DNA from: Nocardia vulneris
GTDB lineage: Bacteria > Actinomycetota > Actinomycetes > Mycobacteriales > Mycobacteriaceae
Direction of reading: 5' to 3'
Assembly (NCBI RefSeq): GCF_001613425.1
Contig: NZ_BDCI01000007.1
Span: 62,001-126,000, forward strand
DNA length: 64,000 nucleotides
Part shown: positions 52,542 through 61,648 of the stretch, piece after piece
How the letters are laid out: each line of letters opens with the position of its first letter
How positions within the stretch are numbered: position 1 is the first letter of the stretch
Position numbers and translations under genes: made by a program
Notes under the pieces: model-generated
The model's database searches: none
Seen by the model: the letters and a program-made list of their open reading frames with translations, nothing else
Told to the model about the DNA's origin: nothing

Positions 52542-53210
52542 CTACTCCAGTCCCTGCTCGATCGCATAGCGGGTCAGCTCCACCCGGTTGGCCAGTTGCA
52601 GCTTGCGCAGCGTGGCCTGCACGTGGTTCTCCACGGTGCGATGACTCAGAGTGAGCCGGGACGCGATCTGCTTGGCGGACAACCCCTTCGCGACCATGCG
52701 CAGCACCTCGGTCTCGCGTTCGGTCAGCGCGGGACGGTGCGGCTCGTCAGGCGCGGCAGGGGCCGTCGCCATCCGCCGGTATTCGCCGAGCACCAGCCCG
52801 GCGAGGCCGGGGGTGAACACCGGCTGTCCGGCCGCGGTCGCGCGCACCGCCTCGATCAGCTCCGCCACCGACGCGCTCTTCACCAGATACCCCGAGGCCC
52901 CGGCCTTGATCGCGTCGAGCACGTCGTCACGTTCGGCCGAGGCGGAGAGCACGAGCACCCGGCTCTGCGGCGAGACGCGCAGCACCTCGGCGGTGGCCTG
53001 CGCGCCGTTTCCGTCGGTCAGTTGCATGTCCATCAGCACCACCGCGGGTTGCACCGCCGCGGCCCGCCTGGTGGCGCTACCCACCCCGTCCGCGGTGGCG
53101 ACCACCTCGAACCCGGCCTCGGCGAGGTCGCGCGACACCCCGTCGCGCCACATCGGGTGATCGTCCACCACCATCACCGAAATCGCTTCGGTCGCAGCAC
53201 TGTCGGTCAT
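52542..53210 (-). CDS. NarL/LuxR-type response regulator
   Basis: This 222-residue regulator has a receiver domain with acidic pair Asp16-Asp17, phospho-acceptor Asp61 (LMDMQL) and conserved Lys (GYLVKSASV). The LuxR HTH is ALTERETEVLRMVAKGLSAK, ASRLTLSHRTVENHVQATLR. ATG 53210 follows GAGGAG by about 8 bases and overlaps the histidine-kinase stop by 4 bp, so the pair is translationally coupled. Targets are unknown; the nearby envelope-stress-like DUF1707 gene is a candidate. Confidence 0.93.
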   Translation of the reverse strand: MTDSAATEAISVMVVDDHPMWRDGVSRDLAEAGFEVVATADGVGSATRRAAAVQPAVVLMDMQLTDGNGAQATAEVLRVSPQSRVLVLSASAERDDVLDAIKAGASGYLVKSASVAELIEAVRATAAGQPVFTPGLAGLVLGEYRRMATAPAAPDEPHRPALTERETEVLRMVAKGLSAKQIASRLTLSHRTVENHVQATLRKLQLANRVELTRYAIEQGLE

Positions 53211-54388
53211 AGTCCGCTCCTCGGTACCCGGAATTCCCATTCGGTGCCGAAGCCGACGCCGCCGTCGATTTCGGTGAGCAGATCGGCGGTACCGCCCAGG
53301 GCGGCGATCCGTCCGACGATGGATCGGGAAACGCCCAGTCGCCCTTCGGCTTCCGCTTCGGCCAGCCGGCCGGGCGCGATGCCGACGCCGTCGTCGCGCA
53401 CCGAGATCACCAGTTCGCCGCCGGTGTCCTCCAGCAGCACATACGTTTTCGCGTCCGGCCCGGCGTGCAGTTCGGCATTGGACAGGGCGTTGGCGACGGC
53501 GGCCGCGATCTCGCCCGCCGCCCACCGCCCGATCAGCACCGGATCGCCGGGCGTGGAGACGAACACGGCCGGCTTCGCGTGCACGGTCAGCAGTGGCCGC
53601 AGGTCGACCTCGGCCCCGCCGGAATCGCCGCGATCGGCCTGTTCGCTGATCAGAACCCGCAGCGCCACTTCCTGTTCCCCGGCCCGCTGCGCCAGTTCCG
53701 CGGTGGCGCCGCCGATCTCGGTACCGCGCCGTTTGATGTAGCTGAGCACCTGCAGCACGCCGTCGTGCACCTCACGCGAAAGCCGTTCGCGCTCTTCGGC
53801 GGCGGCGGTCAGCCGGACGGCGCGTTCGAGCTGGTCCTGCGAGCGGCGCGCGGTGTTCGCCGCCAGCCCCAGGGCCAGGCCGACGGAGACCAGCACCGGC
53901 ACCGTCGCATCGGTCCACACGTCCTGTCCCCACTGGTCACGCACGGTCAGCGCCGCCGAGGCGATCAGCGCGCCGGAGAGCACGCCCGCGATCGGCCCGC
54001 GCAGAATCGCCGCGCCGATCACCGCGTTGGCGGCCCAGAGCGTGGTCGGCAGGGTCTGATGTCCGTGATACCAGTCGTAGTCGGCGACCAGCCGGGTCGC
54101 GGCCATCAGCGCGATCACGACGACGTGGTCACCGAGCACCACCCAGCCGCGCAGCCGCCGCACATCGGGAAACTGCCACTGCGACAGCATGATCGCCGAC
54201 GCACCCGACCAGACCGCCATCAGCGCGACCAGCACCCAGCTCAACCGCTGGTTCTGGTAGTAGGGCACCGAGGCGACCTGCTGACCGACCGCGTACAGCA
54301 GCGTGACCAGGCGCAGCGCCTGCACCGCCCGCCACAGCGGCGTGGTGGCCACGTCGGACGAACGCGGCTCAGCCCCGCGGCGCGCCAT
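53207..54388 (-). CDS. Membrane sensor histidine kinase (MacS-like)
   Basis: This roughly 393-residue histidine kinase has about five to six N-terminal helices (TLLYAVGQQVASVPYYQNQR through VPVLVSVGLALGLAAN), then a HisKA_3 dimer region with phospho-acceptor His in LSREVHDGVLQVLSYIKRR. The ATPase is NALSNAELHAGPDAK, VRDDGVGIAPGRL and LGVSRSIVGRIAALGG. ATG 54388 overlaps the end of the AI-2E gene by 20 bp, and its stop overlaps the response regulator, so all three form one operon. The signal is unknown. Confidence 0.92.
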   Translation of the reverse strand: MARRGAEPRSSDVATTPLWRAVQALRLVTLLYAVGQQVASVPYYQNQRLSWVLVALMAVWSGASAIMLSQWQFPDVRRLRGWVVLGDHVVVIALMAATRLVADYDWYHGHQTLPTTLWAANAVIGAAILRGPIAGVLSGALIASAALTVRDQWGQDVWTDATVPVLVSVGLALGLAANTARRSQDQLERAVRLTAAAEERERLSREVHDGVLQVLSYIKRRGTEIGGATAELAQRAGEQEVALRVLISEQADRGDSGGAEVDLRPLLTVHAKPAVFVSTPGDPVLIGRWAAGEIAAAVANALSNAELHAGPDAKTYVLLEDTGGELVISVRDDGVGIAPGRLAEAEAEGRLGVSRSIVGRIAALGGTADLLTEIDGGVGFGTEWEFRVPRSGL

Positions 54389-55619
54389 CACCGGATCCGG
54401 GCTCGGCGGGCCGGGCCTCGGGGGTCTCGTCCGCGGCCTTGGTCAAGGTCGCCGCCACGTCGAAGCGGTCCGGGTCCGGCTCGTCGGGTTCGACCTCCCC
54501 GGTTTGCAGATCCTCGAACAACTCCTCCGGGGTATCCGCGAGCAGCGAACGGATGGCCGTGTTCATCACCGCGACGAACGGCACCGCGAGCAGACCGCCC
54601 GCGATCCCGCCGAGCACCACACCCGCCGTGATCGCCAGCACCACCGCCAGCGGATGGATGCTCACCGCCCGGCCGAGCAGCAGCGGTTGCAGCACATGGC
54701 CTTCCAGCTGCATCACCGCGATGATGATGCCGAGCACGATCAACGAGGTGATCACGCCCTTGGTCACCAACGCGATGAACACCGCGACGAACCCGGCGAC
54801 GAAGGCGCCGATGATCGGGATGAACGCGCCGATGAACACCAGCGAGGCCAGCGGCAGCGCCAGCGGCACACCGAGTATGCCCAGCCCCGCCCCGATACCG
54901 ATGGCGTCCACCGCCGCCACGGCCACGGTGGCGCGCACGAATCCGACCAGCGTGCCGAAGCCGAGCTGACCGGCGGTGCGTACCCGCTCCCGCTGCGCGG
55001 TGGGCACGATCCGGGTGACGAACTGCCAGATCTGATCGCCGCCGTAGAGGAAGAAGATGAGGATGAACAGCGTCAGGAAGATGCCGGTGAGCAGTTCGAA
55101 GATGACCGTCGCGGTGGTCAGCGCCCCGCTGGTGAGCCGGTCCTGATTGGACTGGATGGTCTTGACGATCTGGTCGCCTGCATTGCCGATCTGATCGTTG
55201 CTCATATGCAGCGGACCGGTGATCAGCCAATCCTGAATCTTGTGAATGCTGTTGGTGAACTCGCGGGAAAGCTGCGGCACGCCGGCGATGAACTGCTCCA
55301 CGACGAAGGTCATGATGCCCGCGACCAGCCCGAGCGAACCGACCAGCGCGACGAACACGCCGACCGAGCGCGGCACCCCTAGTCGCTGCAGCCAATCCAC
55401 CAGCGGCGCGAGCAGAGCGGCCGCGAGCAGAGCGATGGCCAGCGGAATCACCACCGTCGCCAGTTTCTGGATGAGCGCGACCAGCGCCAGCGCTACTGCG
55501 AAGAGGATCAGCAGCCGCCAACCCCACTCCGCCGACACCCGGACGATCGGATGCACGGAGTCAGCGGCAGGCCGGGGCAGAGCGGCTTTCCGCTTCGTAT
55601 TGGGCTCGGCGTCGGTCAC
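54369..55619 (-). CDS. AI-2E family transporter/permease (Rv0205-type)
   Basis: This 416-residue membrane protein of the AI-2E/YdiK family has about eight helices, beginning WGWRLLILFAVALALVALIQ and continuing IPLAIALLAAALLAPLVDWL. The C-terminal block has FIGAFIPIIGAFVAGFVAVF and ITAGVVLGGIAGGLLAVPFV, followed by a charged Asp/Glu/Pro tail. Family members export small molecules or act as Na+/H+ antiporters; the substrate is not shown. The start GTG 55619 follows CGGCGAG. It leads an operon with the histidine kinase and response regulator. Confidence 0.85.
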   Translation of the reverse strand: MTDAEPNTKRKAALPRPAADSVHPIVRVSAEWGWRLLILFAVALALVALIQKLATVVIPLAIALLAAALLAPLVDWLQRLGVPRSVGVFVALVGSLGLVAGIMTFVVEQFIAGVPQLSREFTNSIHKIQDWLITGPLHMSNDQIGNAGDQIVKTIQSNQDRLTSGALTTATVIFELLTGIFLTLFILIFFLYGGDQIWQFVTRIVPTAQRERVRTAGQLGFGTLVGFVRATVAVAAVDAIGIGAGLGILGVPLALPLASLVFIGAFIPIIGAFVAGFVAVFIALVTKGVITSLIVLGIIIAVMQLEGHVLQPLLLGRAVSIHPLAVVLAITAGVVLGGIAGGLLAVPFVAVMNTAIRSLLADTPEELFEDLQTGEVEPDEPDPDRFDVAATLTKAADETPEARPAEPGSGDGAPRG

Positions 55620-55768
55620 CTCGCCGAGCTTAACGGGCACACCAGGGCAAAGTCCCGCGTCGACCCGCGCCGAGCCGGGGCACCACCGCACCCCGACCGA
55701 AGCTGAGCCGGACCGGCGCAACAGCGCCGCAGCGATGGACGCGTGATCGAAACGCTAGATTGTTGGTT

Positions 55769-57337
55769 GTGTCAGCGCCCTTGGAAGCGGTCAAACAGAC
55801 CATGCGAACGCGCTGGCCGCTGTACCTGGCATCGATGCTGCTGGCCAACGCCTTCGGCGCGGTGCTGGTGTGGGCGTTCATCCAGTACGGCCTCCCGGTC
55901 CCCGAAGACGCGCAGAGCGGTGCCAGGCACACCGGCCTGGTGATTCCCGGTCTGGTGTTCATCACCGGCGGCGTGCTCAGCGCGGCCGCGTCCGCGCTGA
56001 TGCTGCGCCCGGTGATGCGCTGGCAGATGCGCGGCGGACCACCGAGCAGGCAGGAACAGATGGCCGCGCTGCACGCGCCGCTGCGCCAGGCGATCCTGCA
56101 TCTGGCGCTGTGGCTGATCGGCGGCGCGATCCTGGCGGCCCTGATCATTTCCGAAGAACCCAAGCTGGCGGGCGCGGTGATCGTCACCGAATGTATGGCC
56201 GCCACCATCGTGTTCGGTTTCACCTACATGCTCGGCGAGCGGATCCTGCGCCCCGTCGCCGCCGAGGCGCTGACCGCGGGCACCTTCGATCACACGCTGA
56301 CCCCGGGCGTCGGCACCCGAATGGCCATGACCTGGGGCATGGGCACGTTCGCCCCCACCATCGCCATCGTGCTGCTGTGTATCACGCAGATCTCCTCGGA
56401 CGTGAAATTCTCCGCCCAATCGCTGGCGATCTCCATCCTGCTGCTCTGCGGTGTGGTCATCCTGCAGGCCCTCGCGCTCTCGATGCTCACCGGTTCCAGC
56501 ATCTCCGATCCGGTACGCCAGCTCAGCCAGGCCATCGACCGGGTGCAGGAGGGCGCGCGCGACGTGCAGGTCGAGGTCTTCGACGGCAGCGAGATCGGCC
56601 TGCTGCAGGTGGGCTTCAACCGGATGATGGAAGAGGCGGCCAAACGCCGCCAACTGCAGGAGCTGTTCGGCCAGCACGTCGGCGAGGAGGTGGCCCAGCG
56701 CGCACTCGACTACGGCACCGAACTCGGCGGCGAGACCCGGTTCGTGGCGGTGCTGTTCGTCGATATGGTCGGCTCCACCGCGACCGCCGCCGAGCGACCG
56801 CCCACCGAGGTGGTGAGCCTGCTCAACGAATTCTTCCGGATCGTGGTCGACGTGATCGACCGGCACAACGGGTTCGTCAACAAGTTCGTCGGCGATGCCG
56901 CGCTGGCCATCTTCGGCGCGCCGCTGGACCGCCCGGACGCGCCGACCGCGGCGCTGGCCGCGGCCCGGGAACTGCGCGAAGTACTGCGCGAGGTGCCCGG
57001 CCTCGATATCGGGATCGGGGTATCGGCCGGACTGGCCGTCGCCGGAAATATCGGTGCGGCAAATCGTTTCGAATACACGGTGATCGGCGATCCGGTCAAC
57101 GAAGCCTCCCGGCTGACCGAGCTCGCCAAAGATCAGCCGGGGCGCACCTTGGCCTCGGGCAGCGCGCTGTATTTCGCCGATGAAAGCGAGCAGGACAAGT
57201 GGGAAACCGGCGAAGAAGTACAACTGCGCGGCCGGCGCCGAAAAACCATGCTCGCCTGGCCGAAAGAAAGCTTCGATGTCGCTCGGGCCGCCCCGGAAGT
57301 CCCGGATCATGCGGTCGACACGCAGGTCGCCACCTAG
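55769..57337 (+). CDS. Membrane class III adenylate/guanylate cyclase with HAMP domain
   Basis: This 522-residue cyclase has about six N-terminal helices (LYLASMLLANAFGAVLVWAF through ILLLCGVVILQALALSML), then a HAMP-like linker (SDPVRQLSQAIDRVQEGARD). The catalytic domain (about 315-500) has metal-binding Asp332 (LFVDMVGS) and Asp376 (VGDAALAIFG), and transition-state residues in TVIGDPVNEASRLTEL. It resembles M. tuberculosis Rv1318c-Rv1320c. The product (cAMP or cGMP) is not certain from sequence. TAGATT (55756-55761) ends 7 bp before GTG 55769, so the transcript is leaderless. Confidence 0.9.
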   Translation: MSAPLEAVKQTMRTRWPLYLASMLLANAFGAVLVWAFIQYGLPVPEDAQSGARHTGLVIPGLVFITGGVLSAAASALMLRPVMRWQMRGGPPSRQEQMAALHAPLRQAILHLALWLIGGAILAALIISEEPKLAGAVIVTECMAATIVFGFTYMLGERILRPVAAEALTAGTFDHTLTPGVGTRMAMTWGMGTFAPTIAIVLLCITQISSDVKFSAQSLAISILLLCGVVILQALALSMLTGSSISDPVRQLSQAIDRVQEGARDVQVEVFDGSEIGLLQVGFNRMMEEAAKRRQLQELFGQHVGEEVAQRALDYGTELGGETRFVAVLFVDMVGSTATAAERPPTEVVSLLNEFFRIVVDVIDRHNGFVNKFVGDAALAIFGAPLDRPDAPTAALAAARELREVLREVPGLDIGIGVSAGLAVAGNIGAANRFEYTVIGDPVNEASRLTELAKDQPGRTLASGSALYFADESEQDKWETGEEVQLRGRRRKTMLAWPKESFDVARAAPEVPDHAVDTQVAT

Positions 57338-57391
57338 CCGACCACGCGGTAGACCGATGAAACACCAGCGTTCCCGAGTTAGGCTGACCGG

Positions 57392-58480
57392 GTGACGGCC
57401 AACGGGGAACTGGCAGGAGAACCTGCGCCGGCGCCCACGGACCAGAACCGCCGTGGCAAATTCTGGTGGCTGAAATGGGTCGGCGGCATTGCCCTGCTGG
57501 CATTGTTGATCGCCGAGGGCATCTATCTGTGGCCCCGGCTGCACGAATCATGGCAAAAACTCAGCGACATACATTGGGGCTGGGTCGCCGCGTGTATTTG
57601 GTTGCAGGCATTGTCGATGAGCGGATTCGGCCGCGTGCAGAAACAACTGCTGAACGCGGGCGGCGTCGAAGTGAGCCAGCGCAAATCCGTCGCGGTGGTC
57701 TACGGCGCCACCGCAATGTCCGTCACTTTGCCTGCGGGGCAGGTGTTTTCCACCGCCTTCACCTACCGGCAGACCCGCCGCTTCGGCGCCAGCCCGATCG
57801 TGGCGTCCTGGCAGCTGGTGTTCTCCGGCGTGGTCGCCGCGGTCGGACTGGCACTGCTCGGGGTGGGCGGCACGTTCCTGTCCGGCGGCAGCATCGGGCC
57901 GTTCAAGCTGGTCCTGTCGGTCGCCGCGGTGATCGCCCTGGTGTGGGGCGGCAACTATGTCTCGAACAACCCCGGCTCGCTGGAGGCCCTGCTGCGCCGG
58001 GCCCTCGGGCTGCTGAACCGGCTGCGCAAACGCCCCGCCGACCAGGGCGCGAGCAAGGTCGGCGAGGTGCTGGCGCAATTGGAGTCGGTGCAACTCGGCA
58101 AACGCGACGGGGCGCTGGTCGCCCAGTGGGCGCTGCTGCACCGCTTCGCGGACGTGGCCTGCCTCGGCGCCGCCTGCTATGCCGTCGGCGCCGATCCGCG
58201 GCTGGCCGGGCTGCTGCTCGCCTTCGCCATCGGTAAGGCCGTCGGCTCGATCCCGTTCGCGCCCGGCGGCATCGTCTATGTCGACGCGACTCTGATCTAC
58301 GGCCTCACCGCGGCGGCCGGGCTGCCGGCGGCGCAGGCGGTGGCCGCCGCGTTCGTCTACCGCCTGGTGAGCTTCATCCTGGTGGCGATCGTCGGCTGGA
58401 TCGTCTTCCTCTTCCTGTTCCGTACCCCGCAGGACGACGACGCCGAATACGAGAAGGAATTCTCCCAGCGCCGGTTCTGA
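57392..58480 (+). CDS. UPF0104/YbhN-family membrane protein (lysyl-PG synthase TM-like)
   Basis: This 362-residue protein has about eight helices. Its first is GGIALLALLIAEGIYLWP, then the family block SVAVVYGATAMSVTLPAGQV, FSTAFTYRQTRRFGASPIVA, and later AIGKAVGSIPFAPGGIVYVD. This matches the membrane half of MprF-like proteins, which flip or translocate phospholipids; a synthase domain is absent. TAGGCT (57380-57385) ends 6 bp before GTG 57392 (leaderless). It resembles the Rv0204c position in M. tuberculosis, next to the AI-2E gene. Confidence 0.82.
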   Translation: MTANGELAGEPAPAPTDQNRRGKFWWLKWVGGIALLALLIAEGIYLWPRLHESWQKLSDIHWGWVAACIWLQALSMSGFGRVQKQLLNAGGVEVSQRKSVAVVYGATAMSVTLPAGQVFSTAFTYRQTRRFGASPIVASWQLVFSGVVAAVGLALLGVGGTFLSGGSIGPFKLVLSVAAVIALVWGGNYVSNNPGSLEALLRRALGLLNRLRKRPADQGASKVGEVLAQLESVQLGKRDGALVAQWALLHRFADVACLGAACYAVGADPRLAGLLLAFAIGKAVGSIPFAPGGIVYVDATLIYGLTAAAGLPAAQAVAAAFVYRLVSFILVAIVGWIVFLFLFRTPQDDDAEYEKEFSQRRF

Positions 58481-58545
58481 ACGCGAACACGCAGTGCCGC
58501 AGGTGCTTCACATTCGGCGCGGCCGCGCCCACTACGCTGGCCCGC

Positions 58546-58926
58546 GTGAAGAAACTGGTGCCGTTGGTCGTCGATGCGCTGCTGGTGATCTTGTTCTGCG
58601 CGATCGGCAGGCGCAGTCACGACGAAGCGGTACTCACCGGACTGCTGCGCACGCTGTGGCCGTTCGCGATCGGCCTGGCCCTGGGCTGGCTGGTCGCCAT
58701 CGCCGCGGCGAGCAGGCTGTTCGGCGATGCCGGGCGGATCGCCCGCTTCGACGCGGCGGCGTTGTGGCCCACCGGGATTCTGGTGTGGCTCGGCACGCTG
58801 TGCGGCGGCATGCTGCTGCGCGTGGTCAGCGGTCAGGGCACCGCGTTCAGCTTCGTGCTGGTCGCGGGCGTGGTGCTGGCGCTGTTCCTGCTCGGCTGGC
58901 GCGCGGCCATCAAAGCGTTGAACTAG
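58546..58926 (+). CDS. DUF3054 small membrane protein
   Basis: This 126-residue protein has four helices (VPLVVDALLVILFCAIG, LWPFAIGLALGWLVAIAAAS, LWPTGILVWLGTLCGGMLLR, FVLVAGVVLALFLLGWRAA), matching DUF3054. Function unknown. TACGCT (58533-58538) ends 7 bp before GTG 58546, so it is leaderless. It is convergent with the PBP-like gene. Confidence 0.88.
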   Translation: MKKLVPLVVDALLVILFCAIGRRSHDEAVLTGLLRTLWPFAIGLALGWLVAIAAASRLFGDAGRIARFDAAALWPTGILVWLGTLCGGMLLRVVSGQGTAFSFVLVAGVVLALFLLGWRAAIKALN

Positions 58927-58934
58927 CCGCTGTT

Positions 58935-60611
58935 TCAGGGCTCGGGGGTGGCCAGCGACTGCAGCATCCGCACCGCCATGCGCGCGGTCGCGTCGCCGCT
59001 GTCCACATCGTTGATGTGCACCGCGAAGGCCAGGTCACCCATGTTCGCGATGAGCCAGCCGTCGCGTCCCGCGGTCGCCGCGAAACCGGTGACGTCGCGA
59101 TACATCCGCAGACTCGCGAACTCCGGGGCATTGGTCGCGTCCCGCAGCATCGCGCGCAGCCGCTCGGTGATCTCCGGCGCCAGCGGCGCGAGCTGGGCGT
59201 CGGTGGTGCTCGGCCGCGCGACCTCGATGAGCGGCGGCGGCACCGAGCCGCGCGCGATCGCCGCCGCGGCGATCGCCATGCCGAACGGGCTGGCCAGTAC
59301 CGCGTCCGAGCCGCCGCCCTGCCGCACCTGCTCGCTGCGTCCCGCGACCGCGAGCCGCCCGGTCACCTCGTCGAGGCCGGGCACCTTGAAATCGACGCCG
59401 ACCCCGAGCGCGGGCGCGAACTCGGCCGCCTCCGGCACCGGAACGTCTTGCGGCGCCTTGCCTTTGGCGAGCGCGGCGACCGCGCGGAACAGCTCGATAT
59501 TGCCGCCGACGGGGTAGAGCCCGGTGAACGCCACCGGGCCGTGCTCGCTGGCCTGGGTATTCTGTGCGACCGCGACCACCGCGCCGCTGGAGGGCTGGAT
59601 CGCGACGATCGAGGCGGGCGTCGGCGCGCTGACGACCGCGTCCTCGGCGGCGCGCTGCAAACGCTGGTCCATGGTGCCCGCGATATCCGGGCCGGGCGGG
59701 CCCTGCTCGCCGGCCAGCTGCGTGACGAACCGGCCGTCCTGCTCGAAGACCTGCACGCCCCAGCCGGAATGCTGATCCTGGCTCTCCTGCTGCACCTTGC
59801 GCAGCGCGTCCAGCATGGGCGACCAGACGCGGCGGTCGGCGGAGATGAGCCGCTGCTGCTTCTCCATCACGACGCCGGGGATCGGCGCCATATCCGGCTG
59901 CAGCAGTTCGAAATCGGATTCCCGCAGGTTCACCGCGACCACCGGCTTGCCCTGCGAGGTGGCCACCTGCTGCATCAGCGACGGCCCGGTGATCAGCGGG
60001 GCGACCGGCTCGATCGCCTTGGCGAGCGCGTTGGTCGAGCCGACCGGGTCGGGCATCTTGGCCGGGTCGAGCTTGATCACGTTGATCGGCTGCTCGGTCA
60101 TCAGCGGCTGGCCCGCGATGTCGTTGACCTTGGGGGCGGGGGCGGGCTGGGTCCGCACCAGACGCACGGTGCGGTTGTGATCGAGCTGCGGCATGACGAT
60201 CGCCGGATCCCACGAGATGCGCCAGCCGATCGCGAGCTTGCGCACGTTGCCCTGCAGGCTGTAGTTCCAGTTTTTGCGGTCGCCGAAGTTCCAGTCGGCA
60301 TCCATGCTGAAGATGGCCGATTCCGCGTCGAGCCCGATGAATTGGGTCTTCCGATAATCCACCTTGCCCGGCTGCAGGCCGGCAAACATTTGCTTCAGGG
60401 TTGCCGAAGCTGCGGTGGGATACGACGTGAGTTCCGAGGCGCGGGTGTAGTCCTGTTTGTCGAGCAGTTCGGTGAAACGCTCGACGACCGCCTCTGCCTC
60501 GTTCTTACCCTCGTGTATCCCGCACGATCCCATTGCGATCGCAAGCGCCGCCACCCCCGCGAGTGCCATAGCGCCCCGGACGCGGAAGCGGCGGGATCCC
60601 CACACATCCAT
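58935..60611 (-). CDS. Penicillin-binding-protein-like lipoprotein lacking catalytic motifs
   Basis: This 558-residue lipoprotein has the domain order of actinobacterial class B PBPs. It starts with a signal peptide ending MGSCG (acceptor Cys), then an NTF2-like MecA_N domain (FTELLDKQDYTRASELTSYP), a dimerisation domain, and a transpeptidase fold (PTPASIVAIQPSSGAVVAV, FTGLYPVGGNIELFRAVAAL). The SxxK position reads GGNIE (Gly370/Glu373), and no KTG/KSG is present near the C-terminus (ATAGRDGWLIANMG). It should therefore be unable to form an acyl-enzyme. Start ATG 60611; GTG 60620 is possible. A scaffold or regulatory role at the wall is inferred. Confidence 0.78.
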   Translation of the reverse strand: MDVWGSRRFRVRGAMALAGVAALAIAMGSCGIHEGKNEAEAVVERFTELLDKQDYTRASELTSYPTAASATLKQMFAGLQPGKVDYRKTQFIGLDAESAIFSMDADWNFGDRKNWNYSLQGNVRKLAIGWRISWDPAIVMPQLDHNRTVRLVRTQPAPAPKVNDIAGQPLMTEQPINVIKLDPAKMPDPVGSTNALAKAIEPVAPLITGPSLMQQVATSQGKPVVAVNLRESDFELLQPDMAPIPGVVMEKQQRLISADRRVWSPMLDALRKVQQESQDQHSGWGVQVFEQDGRFVTQLAGEQGPPGPDIAGTMDQRLQRAAEDAVVSAPTPASIVAIQPSSGAVVAVAQNTQASEHGPVAFTGLYPVGGNIELFRAVAALAKGKAPQDVPVPEAAEFAPALGVGVDFKVPGLDEVTGRLAVAGRSEQVRQGGGSDAVLASPFGMAIAAAAIARGSVPPPLIEVARPSTTDAQLAPLAPEITERLRAMLRDATNAPEFASLRMYRDVTGFAATAGRDGWLIANMGDLAFAVHINDVDSGDATARMAVRMLQSLATPEP

Positions 60612-61019
60612 GTCGCCCACTCTTCACTCTTGTCACTCCAGTAACAAGACCACCGTACCTGAAAAAGACCTGTCTGCGGTGCCTCCGCCGCAAGGACGTT
60701 ACCCATGCTCAGCATCTCAATTGTGCCCGAAATCTCCCATCTCGGGGGCCCGATCATGATCGGTGTCCAGTGCTACGGCGACAACCGGCGCCGCTACCGT
60801 ACCGGGCACTCCCGCAAAGTCGTGCGCTTACTGACTTACTCGGCGTTTCGGATCAATGGGTACCCAGACGGGGTCCGGACGAACCGTAGAACAGTCGCCT
60901 CGACCACCGCCTGAACCAGCGGCGAACTCTGTTCGCACAGAGCGGAACCATTCGCATGAATTGCGACGTAATCTTGTAATCAACGTAAGCAGTACTACAC
61001 GGTAAGTAGGTGATTCCCC
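60612..61019. other. Divergent intergenic region with palindrome
   Basis: This 408-bp region lies between the PBP-like gene and the 203-residue gene. It contains the perfect 14-bp palindrome CCGATCATGATCGG (60750-60763), a possible operator, and lower-GC promoter-like sequence at 60950-61010 upstream of the rightward start. No gene is supported. Confidence 0.5.
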
Positions 61020-61631
61020 ATGAGACAGCACCATCGGGGACGGGGCTTCGGCCGACCCGGCGGCTGGCAGCAAGCCGACCTCCCGGATCCCGCGGACGCG
61101 CCGGATTGGTTCGCGGGCAGGTTGCCCGCCGACTGGTTCACGGGCCCGCCCGTCATCGAGATCGACCGGGACGAGATCGTCGTGATCGGCGAACTGCCGA
61201 TCCCGCAGCCGGAGAAGACCCGGGTCGAAACCTCCACGGAAGGCGATACCGAAGCGCCGACCGAGGAAGTTCCACGGGCGACCAAGGAGGGGGCCGTCTC
61301 CCGATTCCGCGAATCCACCCGCGCCGCCCGGATGCAGATCGCCGACGAAGCGCAGCGACGCTACGGCCGCAGCGTGGCGTGGGGGGTGTCGGTCGACGGG
61401 GAACCGCTCCTGTTCACCCACTTGGCCGTGCCCGTGATGACGCGGTTGCGTCAGCCCGAGCGCAAAGTGCTCGACACCCTGGTCGACGCGGGCGTGGCGC
61501 GCTCGCGCGCCGACGCGCTGGCCTGGACGGTGAAACTGGCCGGGCAGCACGCGGAATCGTGGCTGGCGGAACTGCGCGACGCCATGCGCACAGTGGATGA
61601 TCTGCGCGCGGAGGGGCCGCAGGGTCTGTAA
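61020..61631 (+). CDS. Actinobacterial hypothetical protein
   Basis: This 203-residue soluble protein opens [20 protein letters not shown], then [20 protein letters not shown], followed by a central acidic/Thr-rich linker. The C-terminal 80 residues ([40 protein letters not shown]) look helical and faintly like a ribbon-helix-helix or small DNA-binding element, but I cannot name it. ATG 61020 has GTAGGTG upstream. It precedes aroQ by 17 bp, but aroQ has its own -10 element inside this gap. Confidence 0.75.
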   Translation: MRQHHRGRGFGRPGGWQQADLPDPADAPDWFAGRLPADWFTGPPVIEIDRDEIVVIGELPIPQPEKTRVETSTEGDTEAPTEEVPRATKEGAVSRFRESTRAARMQIADEAQRRYGRSVAWGVSVDGEPLLFTHLAVPVMTRLRQPERKVLDTLVDAGVARSRADALAWTVKLAGQHAESWLAELRDAMRTVDDLRAEGPQGL

Positions 61632-61648
61632 GGACTAGTGTTGCGGGC

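Noticed and set aside
55772..57544. A 590-codon frame antisense to the cyclase
   Set aside because: Shadow composition; the + strand has intact catalytic Asp residues and a leaderless promoter.
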